Positions 28,020 through 36,338 of a DNA stretch of 55,670 nt are shown here, piece after piece. Below the pieces are notes generated by a model. The model had not been told where the DNA came from and did no database searches. It saw only the letters and a list, made by a program, of their open reading frames with translations. The first letter of the stretch is position 1. Every line of letters begins with the position of its first letter. This stretch comes from Clostridia bacterium (GTDB lineage: Bacteria; Bacillota; Clostridia; Oscillospirales; Acutalibacteraceae), in the NCBI GenBank assembly GCA_017454815.1, contig JAFTCG010000036.1, positions 1-55,670 of the forward strand. Direction: 5' to 3'. The position numbers and the translations under genes are program-made.

Positions 28020-28643
28020 ATGGAAAACAAAAAGTTCAAAAAAAAGATTATGGGCGGCTTTGACAAATCGGAAGTCATCGACTATATCGACAAACTCCAG
28101 CAAAGTCAGGCCCCGGAATTTGATGAAAAAAAATACATCGAAGAAATCGAACATCTCAAAAGCCAGCGGGACGCTCTCGCCGAGGCTCTTGAAAAAGCGA
28201 ACGAACAGCTCCGAAAACTCTCCGAACCCATTTCCGCCGGCAAAAACACGATCGCTTCTTCGATCGCCCACTCGAAAGCGCATTTTGACACCATGGTTTC
28301 CCTTTCCGAAGAAGTCAGGGGCGAGATGGCGGAGAATCTTTCCGCCGTTTCAAAGGACGTGCGGGATATGCAAAAGCGCTGCGCCGAAATGAGAAAATCT
28401 TTTGAAGCCGACTCCGACAAGCTCGAAAGTGAGCTTGCGAAATTCAGAGCCTGCATTGACAAATCCTCTCCGTTCTTCCTGGAGGGCAGCGATACGATCG
28501 GGAAAGTCAGCCAAAAAGCCGAAAGCGAAGACAGCAATATCAAAGAAGTCCTCGAGGACGGATTCAAGATCCTCGAAGAAGTGAATTTTCAACAGTCTTC
28601 GATCGACTCGATCCTTAAGAAATTCCGAAAACAGGGAAAATAA
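28020..28643 (+). CDS. DivIVA-like coiled-coil protein
   Basis: A 207-residue cytoplasmic protein. The N-terminus 'KKKIMGGFDKSEVIDYIDKLQ' resembles the DivIVA/GpsB membrane-binding motif (the G-[FY]-D-x-x-x-V-x-x-[FY] pattern). It is followed by Glu/Lys-rich heptads over about residues 35-70 and again 95-205. AGGGAG precedes the ATG, 49 bp after the YhhN gene, probably the same transcript. DivIVA-like proteins mark curved membranes and recruit division or wall enzymes. No obvious paralogue of full DivIVA length, so a specialised or small family member is likely. Confidence 0.7.
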   Translation: MENKKFKKKIMGGFDKSEVIDYIDKLQQSQAPEFDEKKYIEEIEHLKSQRDALAEALEKANEQLRKLSEPISAGKNTIASSIAHSKAHFDTMVSLSEEVRGEMAENLSAVSKDVRDMQKRCAEMRKSFEADSDKLESELAKFRACIDKSSPFFLEGSDTIGKVSQKAESEDSNIKEVLEDGFKILEEVNFQQSSIDSILKKFRKQGK

Positions 28644-28657
28644 TATCTTTAATCCAG

Positions 28658-28690
28658 AATGCCGCCGGAGCTTTTCCGACGGCATTTTTT
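28658..28690 (+). terminator. Terminator after the DivIVA-like gene
   Basis: 11-bp stem with one mismatch (28658-28668 with 28676-28686), then a T-run. Confidence 0.85.
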
Positions 28691-28772
28691 GTATCAGCAA
28701 AGCTTTTCCTGCCAATAATAGAATATATTTTCCAGCCGGAATAGATTTTTTTATCTTTTTCATTTATAAATG

Positions 28773-28801
28773 TGGACAACTTCGACGATTTGTGTTAGAA
28801 T
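28773..28801 (+). promoter_or_regulatory. Promoter for the radical SAM gene
   Basis: TGGACA (28773-28778) and TAGAAT (28796-28801) with a 17-bp spacer, 33 bp before the start. Confidence 0.5.
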
Positions 28802-28834
28802 GGTGTGTATAGTAAATTTGGGAGATTTTCTGCA

Positions 28835-30235
28835 ATGAATTTTAAGGACAAGGCTCAACGAGCTTTCGTGTCGTCCGGCACGAAAAGACTAATTAAATAT
28901 GTTAAGCGCGATCCCGACCGGAATCTCCCCAAAGTTGTTAACTTTGCCGAAAGATTCGTCGGCAAAATTTTCCCGTCCGGTAATTTTGAAAAGATGCGCA
29001 ACGCGGTCAACGATCCCGAAAACGTGTGGCGCGACCTTGTGCTGAGGATCGTCAACGAGACCGATGAAGACGTGATCCGGAAAATGACGCTTTCGTTCGG
29101 ACTCGGCGCCGGATTGCACGGCACCAAAGCCGTCCGCGAAAACAGGGACAAATACCGCTGCAACATCCCGTGGCTGATTCTCATGGATCCCACCAGCGCC
29201 TGCAACAAAAGCTGCGAGGGCTGCTGGTCGGCGAAATACGGCTTCACGAGCACGCTGTCTTTTGAAGAAATGGACGACGTCGTGCGCCAGGGCAAGGAAC
29301 TCGGGACGCATCTTTATATGTTCACCGGTGGCGAGCCGCTTATCAAAAAGGACGAGATAATCGCCCTTTGCAAAAAGCATCCGGACTGCGTTTTCCTCTG
29401 CTTCACGAATGCGACCCTGATAGGCCAAAAATTCTGCGACGAGGTCAAACAGGTCGGCAATTTCACGATGATGCTCAGCATCGAGGGATCCCCCGAGATC
29501 AACGACAGCAGGCGCGGCGAGGGCAGCTACCGCTCCACCATGGACGCGATGAAGCTGCTCAAGGAAAACCGACTCCTGTTCGGCATTTCCGTCTGCTACA
29601 CGAGCGAGAATGTCAGCTCCGTCACTTCCGACGAATTCATCGACCTCATGGTCGAGAACGGCGCCAGGATCGGAATGTATTTTGCCTATATGCCCGTCGG
29701 AAAAGACGCCGTGACCCATCTCATCCCGACGCCCGAAAACCGAAAATTCATGTACTCATGGCTTCGCAGGATGAGGGATCCCAAAACGGGAAAACCGATC
29801 TTTGTTTTTGACTTCCAGGACGACGGGGAGTACGTCGGCGGCTGTATCGCCGGAGGCAGGAGATATTTCCACATCAACTCCGCCGGGGACATCGAGCCCT
29901 GCGTTTTCATCCATTATTCCGACTCCAATATCCGCAAAGATACGCTCCTCGAGGCGCTGAGGAAGCCGCTGTTCATGGCGTACTACAAGAATCAGCCTTT
30001 TAACGACAACCACCTGCGCCCGTGCCCGATGCTCGAAAACCCCGACTGCCTCAGGAAGATCATCCGGGAGACGAACGCGCCCTCGACCGATCTTGTCTCG
30101 CCGGAAAGCGTTGATGACCTTTGCGCAAAATGCGACAAATTCGCCGCGGATTGGAAAGACGAGGCGGATAAGCTCTGGAACAGCACAAAGCACCCTGACC
30201 CCAAAACTCAATACTACAGGGATTATAAAGCATAA
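28835..30235 (+). CDS. Radical SAM protein with cysteine-rich C-terminus
   Basis: A 466-residue radical SAM enzyme. The 4Fe-4S/SAM motif C-x3-C-x2-C lies in 'SACNKSCEGCWSAKYG' (about residues 122-129), followed by 'MFTGGEPL' for SAM binding. The C-terminal third has further Cys residues ('GGCIAGG', 'IEPCVFIH', 'RPCPMLENPDCLR', 'DLCAKC'), consistent with a SPASM-like auxiliary cluster domain. About 115 residues precede the motif, longer than usual. ATG 28835 follows GGGAG. No peptide precursor or partner gene is adjacent, so the substrate is unknown. Similar proteins are widespread in clostridia. Confidence 0.85.
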   Translation: MNFKDKAQRAFVSSGTKRLIKYVKRDPDRNLPKVVNFAERFVGKIFPSGNFEKMRNAVNDPENVWRDLVLRIVNETDEDVIRKMTLSFGLGAGLHGTKAVRENRDKYRCNIPWLILMDPTSACNKSCEGCWSAKYGFTSTLSFEEMDDVVRQGKELGTHLYMFTGGEPLIKKDEIIALCKKHPDCVFLCFTNATLIGQKFCDEVKQVGNFTMMLSIEGSPEINDSRRGEGSYRSTMDAMKLLKENRLLFGISVCYTSENVSSVTSDEFIDLMVENGARIGMYFAYMPVGKDAVTHLIPTPENRKFMYSWLRRMRDPKTGKPIFVFDFQDDGEYVGGCIAGGRRYFHINSAGDIEPCVFIHYSDSNIRKDTLLEALRKPLFMAYYKNQPFNDNHLRPCPMLENPDCLRKIIRETNAPSTDLVSPESVDDLCAKCDKFAADWKDEADKLWNSTKHPDPKTQYYRDYKA

Positions 30236-30253
30236 CAATAAATCATAAAAAAC

Positions 30254-30286
30254 GGACTGAGAATTTGATCTCAGTCCTGTTTTTTG
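30254..30286. terminator. Bidirectional terminator between convergent genes
   Basis: Perfect 9-bp stem GGACTGAGA/TCTCAGTCC with T residues after it on the plus strand and A residues before it. It serves the radical SAM gene and the convergent exported-protein gene. Confidence 0.85.
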
Positions 30287-30312
30287 GTTGGGTATTAAAC
30301 TTTGCAAGAGTA

Positions 30313-31125
30313 TCAGCTCGTGCTGTTTCTGTCGGTATTCCACATGATGTAAACGTCGTTGCCGAGGATCTGGAACGTATCCTTTTCCCTGTCGGTCGCA
30401 TTGCCCTCTTTGAATCCGACGCCTGGTTTTTTAAGAGCTTCGACAAATCTTTTCCTCATCTCTTCGTCCTTGAGAGTGATCCTCAGCTGCATTGAGAGCT
30501 GGGATCTGTCGGCGAACGAATCGATCTTGCCCCAGATAAATCCTGTAAGCCACCATGTATTTTCATACGTTCTTACGAAAAGAGGCTCCTTCTCGTTGTA
30601 GTTGAAGACCGAATAGCCAAGAGCGAAAAGCTCGTTGTCGTTTGCACATTCATAGTGGGGGATCTTCTGGTTTTCATCTTTGCAGTAAACGCCGACTTCC
30701 GCGCCGATGAGGAACAGACCATACTGACCCTTCCAGAACTGGATCAACCAGTCTTTTCCGCCGTAGTTGAATTTAACTCTGCAGGTGTCGTAATTGAGCA
30801 GAATGAACGGCGCCGCAATGTCATAGATCTTGTTGTAGCCGAAATTCCTCTGCCATGCGTCGCGGGACGAATAGAAAACTCTGTCCTGCTCAGACCAGCA
30901 GAAGCCTAAAATATTTCTCTCCTTGCCGTCTCCGCCGAAGAGAAACTTCGAGACGCCGGCAAAGAAATTTGTAATTGCATCCGATGTTGTAGATGCTTTA
31001 GTCTCTGTGGGAGCTGCCTGTGCCTCTGCGGCTTTTGCCTGGAACGCAACGCCGTAGTTCAGTCCCACAACGGAAACCGCGACGAAAACAAGCGCCATAA
31101 CAAAAGATAAAATTGATTTGTACAT
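30313..31125 (-). CDS. Exported protein, probable DUF4474 family
   Basis: A 270-residue secreted protein. A signal peptide (residues 1-33, ending 'FQAKAAEA') is followed by a short Thr/Ala-rich linker and a compact aromatic-rich domain (about 70-265). Key stretches are 'WQRNFGYNKIYDIAAP', 'GKDWLIQFWKGQYGLFLIGAEVGVY' in part, and 'WWLTGFIWG'. These match my recollection of DUF4474, a clostridial family of unknown function, but I cannot run the search. AAGGAG precedes the ATG. It lies 97 bp after a lipoprotein gene on the same strand and may share its transcript. Confidence 0.7.
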   Translation of the reverse strand: MYKSILSFVMALVFVAVSVVGLNYGVAFQAKAAEAQAAPTETKASTTSDAITNFFAGVSKFLFGGDGKERNILGFCWSEQDRVFYSSRDAWQRNFGYNKIYDIAAPFILLNYDTCRVKFNYGGKDWLIQFWKGQYGLFLIGAEVGVYCKDENQKIPHYECANDNELFALGYSVFNYNEKEPLFVRTYENTWWLTGFIWGKIDSFADRSQLSMQLRITLKDEEMRKRFVEALKKPGVGFKEGNATDREKDTFQILGNDVYIMWNTDRNSTS

Positions 31126-31222
31126 AAAAATCTTCTCCTTCCGGTTTTTGTTTATTCTTTAAAAAATCATACGATTTTAAAAAGCAGTTTTGAAAAAAGC
31201 GATTCGATTTAAAAATGCTGTT

Positions 31223-31753
31223 TTAAAAAGTATTCTCGGCAATCATGGTACCTTCGGGGTCAAGGACTTTGATCTTGCTTAAGGCACCGCTTTCGTCATA
31301 TTCATAAACGGTCTTGTCGATCTCTTTTTTGTCCGCGCCGTACCTGATGAATGAAGCAAGGCGGTAAGCGGTTTTGCCGTTTTTGTCGTATTCAACGTAT
31401 TCGTAGTCAGACTGGTAGAACTCGACATCTTTTTCATTTTTATAGACAACGCGTTTGATCTCTTTATACTCGTTCGCCATGGCCTTGTATTCATACGTTG
31501 ACTTGAAGTCTAACGTACCGTCGGCGAGGTATTTGCTCTCGGTGACGATGTTTCCGTGGTCGTCGTATTCATAGCGCATCTCAAAGTTGACGCTGTTGTC
31601 GTCGTTGAAATAGATCTTCTTTTCGATAGTGCCGTCTTCGTTATAAACGTCTGTATAAGGTTCGTCAAACTGCACTGTATCCTCTTTTGTGCACGAGGCG
31701 AGAACGCTCATTGACAAAACAACAGCTATGAGGGCCAAAAACGCTTTCTTCAT
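31223..31753 (-). CDS. Lipoprotein with YD/MORN-like repeats
   Basis: A 176-residue predicted lipoprotein. The signal peptide ends in the lipobox 'LASC' with Cys at about residue 20. The mature part is made of short imperfect repeats of the type 'Y-x-E-D/N-G-x-x-x-K-x' ('VYNEDGTIEKKIYF', 'YEYDDHGNIVTESKY', 'YEYDESGALSKIKV'), as in RHS/MORN-type proteins that form an open beta-sheet. No enzyme motif is visible. It is transcribed from the divergent promoter at 31778-31806. Function unknown. Confidence 0.75.
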   Translation of the reverse strand: MKKAFLALIAVVLSMSVLASCTKEDTVQFDEPYTDVYNEDGTIEKKIYFNDDNSVNFEMRYEYDDHGNIVTESKYLADGTLDFKSTYEYKAMANEYKEIKRVVYKNEKDVEFYQSDYEYVEYDKNGKTAYRLASFIRYGADKKEIDKTVYEYDESGALSKIKVLDPEGTMIAENTF

Positions 31754-31777
31754 TCTTCATCCCCCTCTATTGAGTCT

Positions 31778-31806
31778 ATTTTAACATTAAAACCTCGTAT
31801 AGTCAA
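31778..31806 (-). promoter_or_regulatory. Promoter for the lipoprotein gene
   Basis: Minus-strand TTGACT (31806-31801) and TAAAAT (31783-31778) with a 17-bp spacer. It is back to back with the plus-strand promoter at 31820. Confidence 0.65.
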
Positions 31807-31819
31807 GAAAAATATTAAA

Positions 31820-31848
31820 TTGACACATCGCTCGGAAAAATATATAAT
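31820..31848 (+). promoter_or_regulatory. Promoter for the four-gene operon 31885-35594
   Basis: Consensus TTGACA (31820-31825), 17-bp spacer, TATAAT (31843-31848), 37 bp before the first start codon. Confidence 0.8.
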
Positions 31849-31884
31849 ATACCTTGTAAATCTCTGAAAGGTCATGTCGGTTTT

Positions 31885-33672
31885 ATGAAAGACAAAGACA
31901 ACGAAAAAACCCACCTTTACTCTCAGGACGACTCCGCTCTCGACGAGGCTCTCAAAGCCTACGAAAAGACAGTCAGCCTGCCGGAAAAGAAGAAATCCTT
32001 CTCCTTCGGCAAGCTTGCAGCCGTCGTGTGCGTCTGCGTCGCCGTCGCCGCTGTAGCGGCTCTGGCTGTTTACTTTGTTCTTTCTGCCAAAGCATATCCC
32101 GGCGTTGTCGTCAGGAAATCCGACGGAACGTACGCCCTCGCCGGCAAAAAGCTCGTCGACCTGAACTTTGATATAGAAAAATCGGACTCATCTTACGAAA
32201 ACTCAACGTTCGCCTTTTGCGACAAACAAAACAACCTCTATGCGCTCCTGAGCGATAAATGCAAGTCGTCCGACAACGTGAAGCTTGTCAAAGAAAACTT
32301 CGGCGGAGAATTCTTTGCCGTCTGGGAAAGCCGTGTCGTCTATCTCGACGGCGGGAAGCTGTGCTGTTACGACTTCAGCGATTCTTCCGTAATTCTCGAA
32401 AACGTGTCGAGCGTTTTTCACTGCCGAGGCTCGCAAAAGCTGATCTGTCTCACCGCCGACAACAAGCTTTATTCGAGCGATCCCGAAGCTTCCGAGCTGC
32501 TTGTTTCCGACGTCAAAAGCGTGGAATGCCACTCCGACGGCAAAAGCATGAACCTTCTCGTCACGTCCGGCAACGGGGTTTACTTCTGCGACGAAACAGC
32601 GCAGGTGACCCTGCTGGGCGACAGCTCCGTCCGGTGGATCTGCGGCGCAGAGGATGAAGCCTGGGACAACGTATATTTTTTGAAAAAATCCGCCGAAAAA
32701 CGTCGGCTGAATATCGAATTCACTGATGAATATGCCCAATCGGACAGCAAGATGAGAGAGCCGGTTTCCTCAGACTTCAAAGTAAGCCTCGTGTTCGGCC
32801 TCATCCAGTACGTCGATCCCGCGGAGTACAGGTCGGCATATATCGAATACCAGAAGAAGCTTTCCCGCGACAATGTCCGCGAATATGTCAAAAATTTCAA
32901 AACGCAAGTCGAATGCTTCGACGTCTTCTGCATCAACGATTCCGGCATTGTGCCGCTGAAAACGAAAGCTCTGGAAGATGAGATCCTCTTCTTTTCAAAA
33001 AGCGGCAAACCGCAGGTTATGCTGGGTGATCTCACCGCGAGCGCCGTCAAGGCAGAGGTTTCCGAGCTCGTCGGCAGGATGAAGCAGATCTCATCTTCGG
33101 AAGATTTTGACGAAATGATGATGAAGATCATTCGCGACAAAAACTATTCTTCCCTTATCGTTTCGTCAGCGGAAGGCGAAAAGAAGCTGTCTGTCGAAAC
33201 AGCTCTCGATTTTGACAGCGCCGACTTTTCAAGAAACGGCGAGGCGATCCTGCTTGAAAAAAGCGGAAACTTTTCCCTCAAAAAGATCGGCGAAGCTTCC
33301 CTCGAAAACGTCTTTGAAAACGTCAGGTCGGACAAGCATTTTTTTGAAGAAAACCGGCTGTTTTTTTCGGACGAAAACGGCGAAGTTTTCTGCGTCGATT
33401 TTCTCAACGGTTTTGAAAAAACCTCCGTAGCCGCCGACGTGTCGGAGATCGAAAGATTGCCCGACGGCTCTTTCCTGCTGAAAGTCAAAACCGGCGACGT
33501 TTTTGAATGCAGGATATACAAAAACGGAGAAACAGTTTCCCTCGCAAAAAACTGCGTTGACTTTTTGCTCGTCAGCGAAACCGAATTTTTCTACGTCTCG
33601 AAGAACGCCGTTTACTGCAATTACGACGGAAAACTTTTTGTCCACAAAAGCATTCTTGAAATAATGAAATAA
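31885..33672 (+). CDS. Membrane-anchored protein of unknown function
   Basis: A 595-residue protein that I do not recognise. A charged N-terminal cytoplasmic tail (residues 1-45) is followed by one hydrophobic helix (about 46-68) and a large extracytoplasmic region rich in short beta-like segments, Asp/Ser/Lys and repeated 'F-C-D'/'Y-C-x-Y' type turns. This suggests a beta-propeller-like or sensor ectodomain, with a helical insertion around residues 300-430. No catalytic motif was found. The ribosome site (GAAAGG) is rather distant from the ATG. First gene of a four-gene operon. Confidence 0.7.
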   Translation: MKDKDNEKTHLYSQDDSALDEALKAYEKTVSLPEKKKSFSFGKLAAVVCVCVAVAAVAALAVYFVLSAKAYPGVVVRKSDGTYALAGKKLVDLNFDIEKSDSSYENSTFAFCDKQNNLYALLSDKCKSSDNVKLVKENFGGEFFAVWESRVVYLDGGKLCCYDFSDSSVILENVSSVFHCRGSQKLICLTADNKLYSSDPEASELLVSDVKSVECHSDGKSMNLLVTSGNGVYFCDETAQVTLLGDSSVRWICGAEDEAWDNVYFLKKSAEKRRLNIEFTDEYAQSDSKMREPVSSDFKVSLVFGLIQYVDPAEYRSAYIEYQKKLSRDNVREYVKNFKTQVECFDVFCINDSGIVPLKTKALEDEILFFSKSGKPQVMLGDLTASAVKAEVSELVGRMKQISSSEDFDEMMMKIIRDKNYSSLIVSSAEGEKKLSVETALDFDSADFSRNGEAILLEKSGNFSLKKIGEASLENVFENVRSDKHFFEENRLFFSDENGEVFCVDFLNGFEKTSVAADVSEIERLPDGSFLLKVKTGDVFECRIYKNGETVSLAKNCVDFLLVSETEFFYVSKNAVYCNYDGKLFVHKSILEIMK

Positions 33673-33702
33673 TCCCGCCCTGTTTTTGGCACAATAATAC
33701 CG

Positions 33703-34251
33703 GTGGTCAGTTTGAAAAAATTTTTCGGCATCGGTATGAGAACCTTCAAAACAGCGCTGTGCGTTTGCGTGTGCCTTTTGATATACGAGCTTTTGTCGTT
33801 GCTCGGGAATATGTTCGAGGGCGGAAGCGTTTATTCGTTTTTTAAAACCGCGGTACTCGACGGCTCGCCGTCTTTTGCCTGCATTGCCGCGGTGATATGC
33901 ATGCAGGACAACATCGAGCGTTCAAAAAAGATCGCTCTCAGCCGCGTTATCGGTTCCGTTGTCGGCGGTGCGGCGGCAGTGGTTTTTCTTTCGGTCAGCG
34001 AAAAGATCATGTCCGGAAAACTGTATATCGTTTTTGCCGCCGTCGGAGTGATACTGATAATCATCGTCTGCAATTATCTGAAAAACCCGATCTCGGTTTC
34101 CATCTCCGTGATCACTTTTCTGATCGTTTTTGTTGGGACAGACGTTGGTGCGCCGGTTTATTTTGCCCTCAACAGAGTTGTCGGCACGCTGATAGGCGCA
34201 TTCGCCGCGCTTTTCATCAACAGATTCGTCTCCCCTCCCGAAAAAGAATAA
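33703..34251 (+). CDS. Short FUSC/aromatic-acid-exporter-like membrane protein
   Basis: A protein of up to 182 residues with about five hydrophobic segments, resembling the N-terminal membrane domain of the aromatic acid exporter (ArAE/FUSC) family: 'GMRTFKTALCVCVCLLIYELL', the 'PSFACIAAVICMQDNIERS' loop and 'ALNRVVGTLIGAFAALFINR'. Full-length members have a cytoplasmic C-terminal domain that is missing here. The start is uncertain: GTG at 33703 is annotated, TTG at 33712 after GGTGG is possible, and an ATG at 33736 would remove little. It lies 30 bp after the preceding gene. Confidence 0.75.
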   Translation: MVSLKKFFGIGMRTFKTALCVCVCLLIYELLSLLGNMFEGGSVYSFFKTAVLDGSPSFACIAAVICMQDNIERSKKIALSRVIGSVVGGAAAVVFLSVSEKIMSGKLYIVFAAVGVILIIIVCNYLKNPISVSISVITFLIVFVGTDVGAPVYFALNRVVGTLIGAFAALFINRFVSPPEKE

Positions 34252-34301
34252 TCCCGTTTTTCGTTTCATATGATTGTACAAACGATGAAAGGAAAAACGA
34301 A

Positions 34302-34730
34302 ATGGAAAACAAAATCAGAATCGCAGTCAAAAGCGACATATTCCGCCTGACGGAAATATACGAAAAAAACGGGCTGTCTCCGCGCAAAACCGTTTGCAAA
34401 AAAAGCCTGAACGAGCTTGAAGCTTTTTTGAACGGCAAAAACAATTTTATCCTCGTTTGTGAGCGCGGTGGCAGAATATCCGCGTGCTGTGAGGTTTCGG
34501 TCGTGCCGTCGCTTTGCTTTTCATCCTGCCCGACGGTTTTCGTCTCCGGGATGTGCTGCGAGAGCGAAAAAAGCTTCAACTGCCTTTGCCTGCTCATCGC
34601 AAAAATAAGGGAAGTTGCATTCCGTCGCAACTGCGGAAAAATAATCTTTCTTAACGAAACCTGCAGCGGTTTTCTCAACTCCGTTTACATGAGCTCCGGC
34701 TTGCGGCGCGACAGCTGCTATTCAATATAG
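34302..34730 (+). CDS. Cysteine-rich GNAT-like protein
   Basis: A 142-residue protein with the outline of a GCN5-related N-acetyltransferase: 'IRIAVKSDIFRLTEIYEKNG' for the first strand-helix, a central beta hairpin ('FILVCERGGRISACCEVSVVPS'), a long helix and 'GKIIFLNE...SGLRRDSCYSI' at the end. A clear acetyl-CoA P-loop (R/Q-x-x-G-x-G/A) is not seen. It contains 13 Cys residues, several paired (CC twice, C-x-x-C-like SLCFSSCP), very high for this fold. The ATG at 34302 follows AAAGGA; a longer frame begins inside the upstream gene and is rejected. Confidence 0.65.
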   Translation: MENKIRIAVKSDIFRLTEIYEKNGLSPRKTVCKKSLNELEAFLNGKNNFILVCERGGRISACCEVSVVPSLCFSSCPTVFVSGMCCESEKSFNCLCLLIAKIREVAFRRNCGKIIFLNETCSGFLNSVYMSSGLRRDSCYSI

Positions 34731-34748
34731 AAAACGAAAGGACGTAAA

Positions 34749-35594
34749 ATGGCAAATCCCATCAAAGAAAAAAGAAAAACAGTTTTGTGCGTTTTGATAT
34801 GCGCTATCATCGCGGTGAACGTCTGCGTCGTGCTTGCGACGAAAGCGTCGTGGTTTTTGCACCGCAGCGCGGAGGAGATCCTCGGCAAGGACGTCGTCGA
34901 CAGCGTATCCTTCTGCGTCGACGGGGATTTCTTCAAGGATTCTCCCGTCTATATCCCGGAAAACATCGTAAAAGCTTCCGAGGACAAGTTCAGCTATTTC
35001 CTGCTCGAAGCTTACAGGACGAGCGACGGCGAGGTCGTCTGCGTGCCCGAGGAAAACCTCGAAAACGTCATCGGGATCGAAGGGAACGTCGGGGATCATA
35101 CATATTTCGACCTTTTGAAATACAACCTTGTCTACAAGAAAGAGCCGACCTCCACGCCCATCATGCTCTGCCGCAATCTTGTCGAACAATGCGTCAGCTC
35201 AAGCCTGATCCCCGTGATCGAGCCCAACGGCTTTGACTCCTACGAGCAGATGGACGACATCCTCAAAGCCTACGAGTTCTCGGATCTGATCGTTGTGATG
35301 ACGGACGACTTCGACATGATCTGCAAACTCAACGAAAAATATCCCTCGATAAAGCTGTGGTATAAGGTCAACGAGGCGACCGACGAGATCATCGAGAACA
35401 TGGCTGTCGTCGAAAACGTCGATATCGTCTTCAACGCCCAAAACAGAAAGAACAATTCCGAAACAATCGAAAAAATCAAAGCTCAGGGCTTGACGTGCGG
35501 ATGCTTTGACGTAAACAAAAACTCACTTTTGAAAAAATACGCCTCCCTGGGCGTCAGCGAAATGATCACGTCCAGGTATGTGAAAACCAAATAA
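34749..35594 (+). CDS. Membrane-anchored GDPD-fold protein, probably inactive
   Basis: A 281-residue protein with one N-terminal membrane helix (about residues 11-30). The rest follows the glycerophosphodiester phosphodiesterase TIM barrel: 'YIPENIVKASEDKFSYFLLEAYRTSDGEVVCVPEENLENV' lines up with the usual PENT...E-x-D...TkDg..Vv.HD stretch, and 'LWYKVNEATDEIIENM' with the C-terminal W-x-V-N motif. The catalytic HRG triplet is absent, E-x-D has become E-A-Y and the HD pair is PE. It therefore looks like a pseudoenzyme or binding protein. AAAGGA precedes the ATG. Last gene before terminator copy 2. Confidence 0.65.
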   Translation: MANPIKEKRKTVLCVLICAIIAVNVCVVLATKASWFLHRSAEEILGKDVVDSVSFCVDGDFFKDSPVYIPENIVKASEDKFSYFLLEAYRTSDGEVVCVPEENLENVIGIEGNVGDHTYFDLLKYNLVYKKEPTSTPIMLCRNLVEQCVSSSLIPVIEPNGFDSYEQMDDILKAYEFSDLIVVMTDDFDMICKLNEKYPSIKLWYKVNEATDEIIENMAVVENVDIVFNAQNRKNNSETIEKIKAQGLTCGCFDVNKNSLLKKYASLGVSEMITSRYVKTK

Positions 35595-35620
35595 GCTGTC
35601 CGGCATATGTCCGGGCGAAA

Positions 35621-35668
35621 AAATCGGATGATCGTCAGTGATTTTAACTGTGATCATCCGATTTTTAT
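35621..35668 (+). terminator. Terminator of the conserved-loop hairpin family, copy 2
   Basis: Perfect 13-bp stem (35621-35633 with 35652-35664) around an 18-base loop, then T residues. The loop shares its core with the copies at 16049 and 47214. Confidence 0.85.
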
Positions 35669-35723
35669 ATCATGACTTTTAATCGAAGTGCGTGAGCAAG
35701 CGTGACGGCGGGGCTTTCCCGCC

Positions 35724-36269
35724 TTATGCCCAGGGGTTTTCGCTCTCCGGGTGGCGAATGTCCGCGAGCAGATACTGCTCCCACAAATACCATTTGCCGT
35801 CCTTCGCAAGACGAAGCTGAACGCTGCGAGGGCTGTCCGCTCCGCCCGAAGTCAGGAAAAGCTTTGCAAAGTTTTGCTCCTGATATGAATACGGGTTTTC
35901 GCTGACGTTAACGGTGTACGGTTGAGAGGGCGCGTAGTCATTTTGCGGCGTTGCGCCGACGAAATACGACCTCGGCACATAATCCTTGTCCATGAACCTG
36001 TCGGCGATAAACTGTTTATCCATCGGGCTCAACGGTCTGGGCCCCCTGAGGTATTCCAGCATTTCCAGGGAAAGCTGTTTGTCCTTCGGGTAAAAGCAGA
36101 ACGCCAGCACGCACATCGCCGCCGTGTCAAACGGGGTTGCGAGCGACGCCTGCGGCAGCGACTTGAACTGTTCCAATGTGTCCGGTATCGACGAAAAAAC
36201 GACTTTCACGGTCTTGTTCCCGCCGGAGGATGCGCCTTGCGCAGTGTTGTTTGTGTCAAATAATCCCAT
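35724..36269 (-). CDS. Conserved cytoplasmic protein, probably DUF6935-like
   Basis: A 181-residue protein with no signal peptide or membrane helix. Distinctive stretches are 'TPFDTAAMCVLAFCFYPKD', 'LEYLRGPRPLSPMDKQFIADRFMDKDYVPRSYF', 'PSQPYTVNVSENPYSY' and a C-terminal 'GKWYLWEQYLLADIRHP' ending in 'PWA'. This matches a widespread uncharacterised family that I believe is DUF6935; I cannot confirm the number. GAGGGA lies 5 bases before the ATG at 36269, so an in-frame extension to 36338 is not used. It stands alone next to a repeat-rich region. Confidence 0.8.
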   Translation of the reverse strand: MGLFDTNNTAQGASSGGNKTVKVVFSSIPDTLEQFKSLPQASLATPFDTAAMCVLAFCFYPKDKQLSLEMLEYLRGPRPLSPMDKQFIADRFMDKDYVPRSYFVGATPQNDYAPSQPYTVNVSENPYSYQEQNFAKLFLTSGGADSPRSVQLRLAKDGKWYLWEQYLLADIRHPESENPWA

Positions 36270-36338
36270 TTTTATCCCTCGCTTATTATTTATTTTTCTC
36301 GCTGATCCCATTATATTATAATCGTCAAAAAAAATCAA

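Noticed and set aside
33897..34730. A longer version of the GNAT-like gene starting at 33897
   Set aside because: Its first 135 codons overlap the FUSC-like gene in another frame; the ATG at 34302 has a proper ribosome site.
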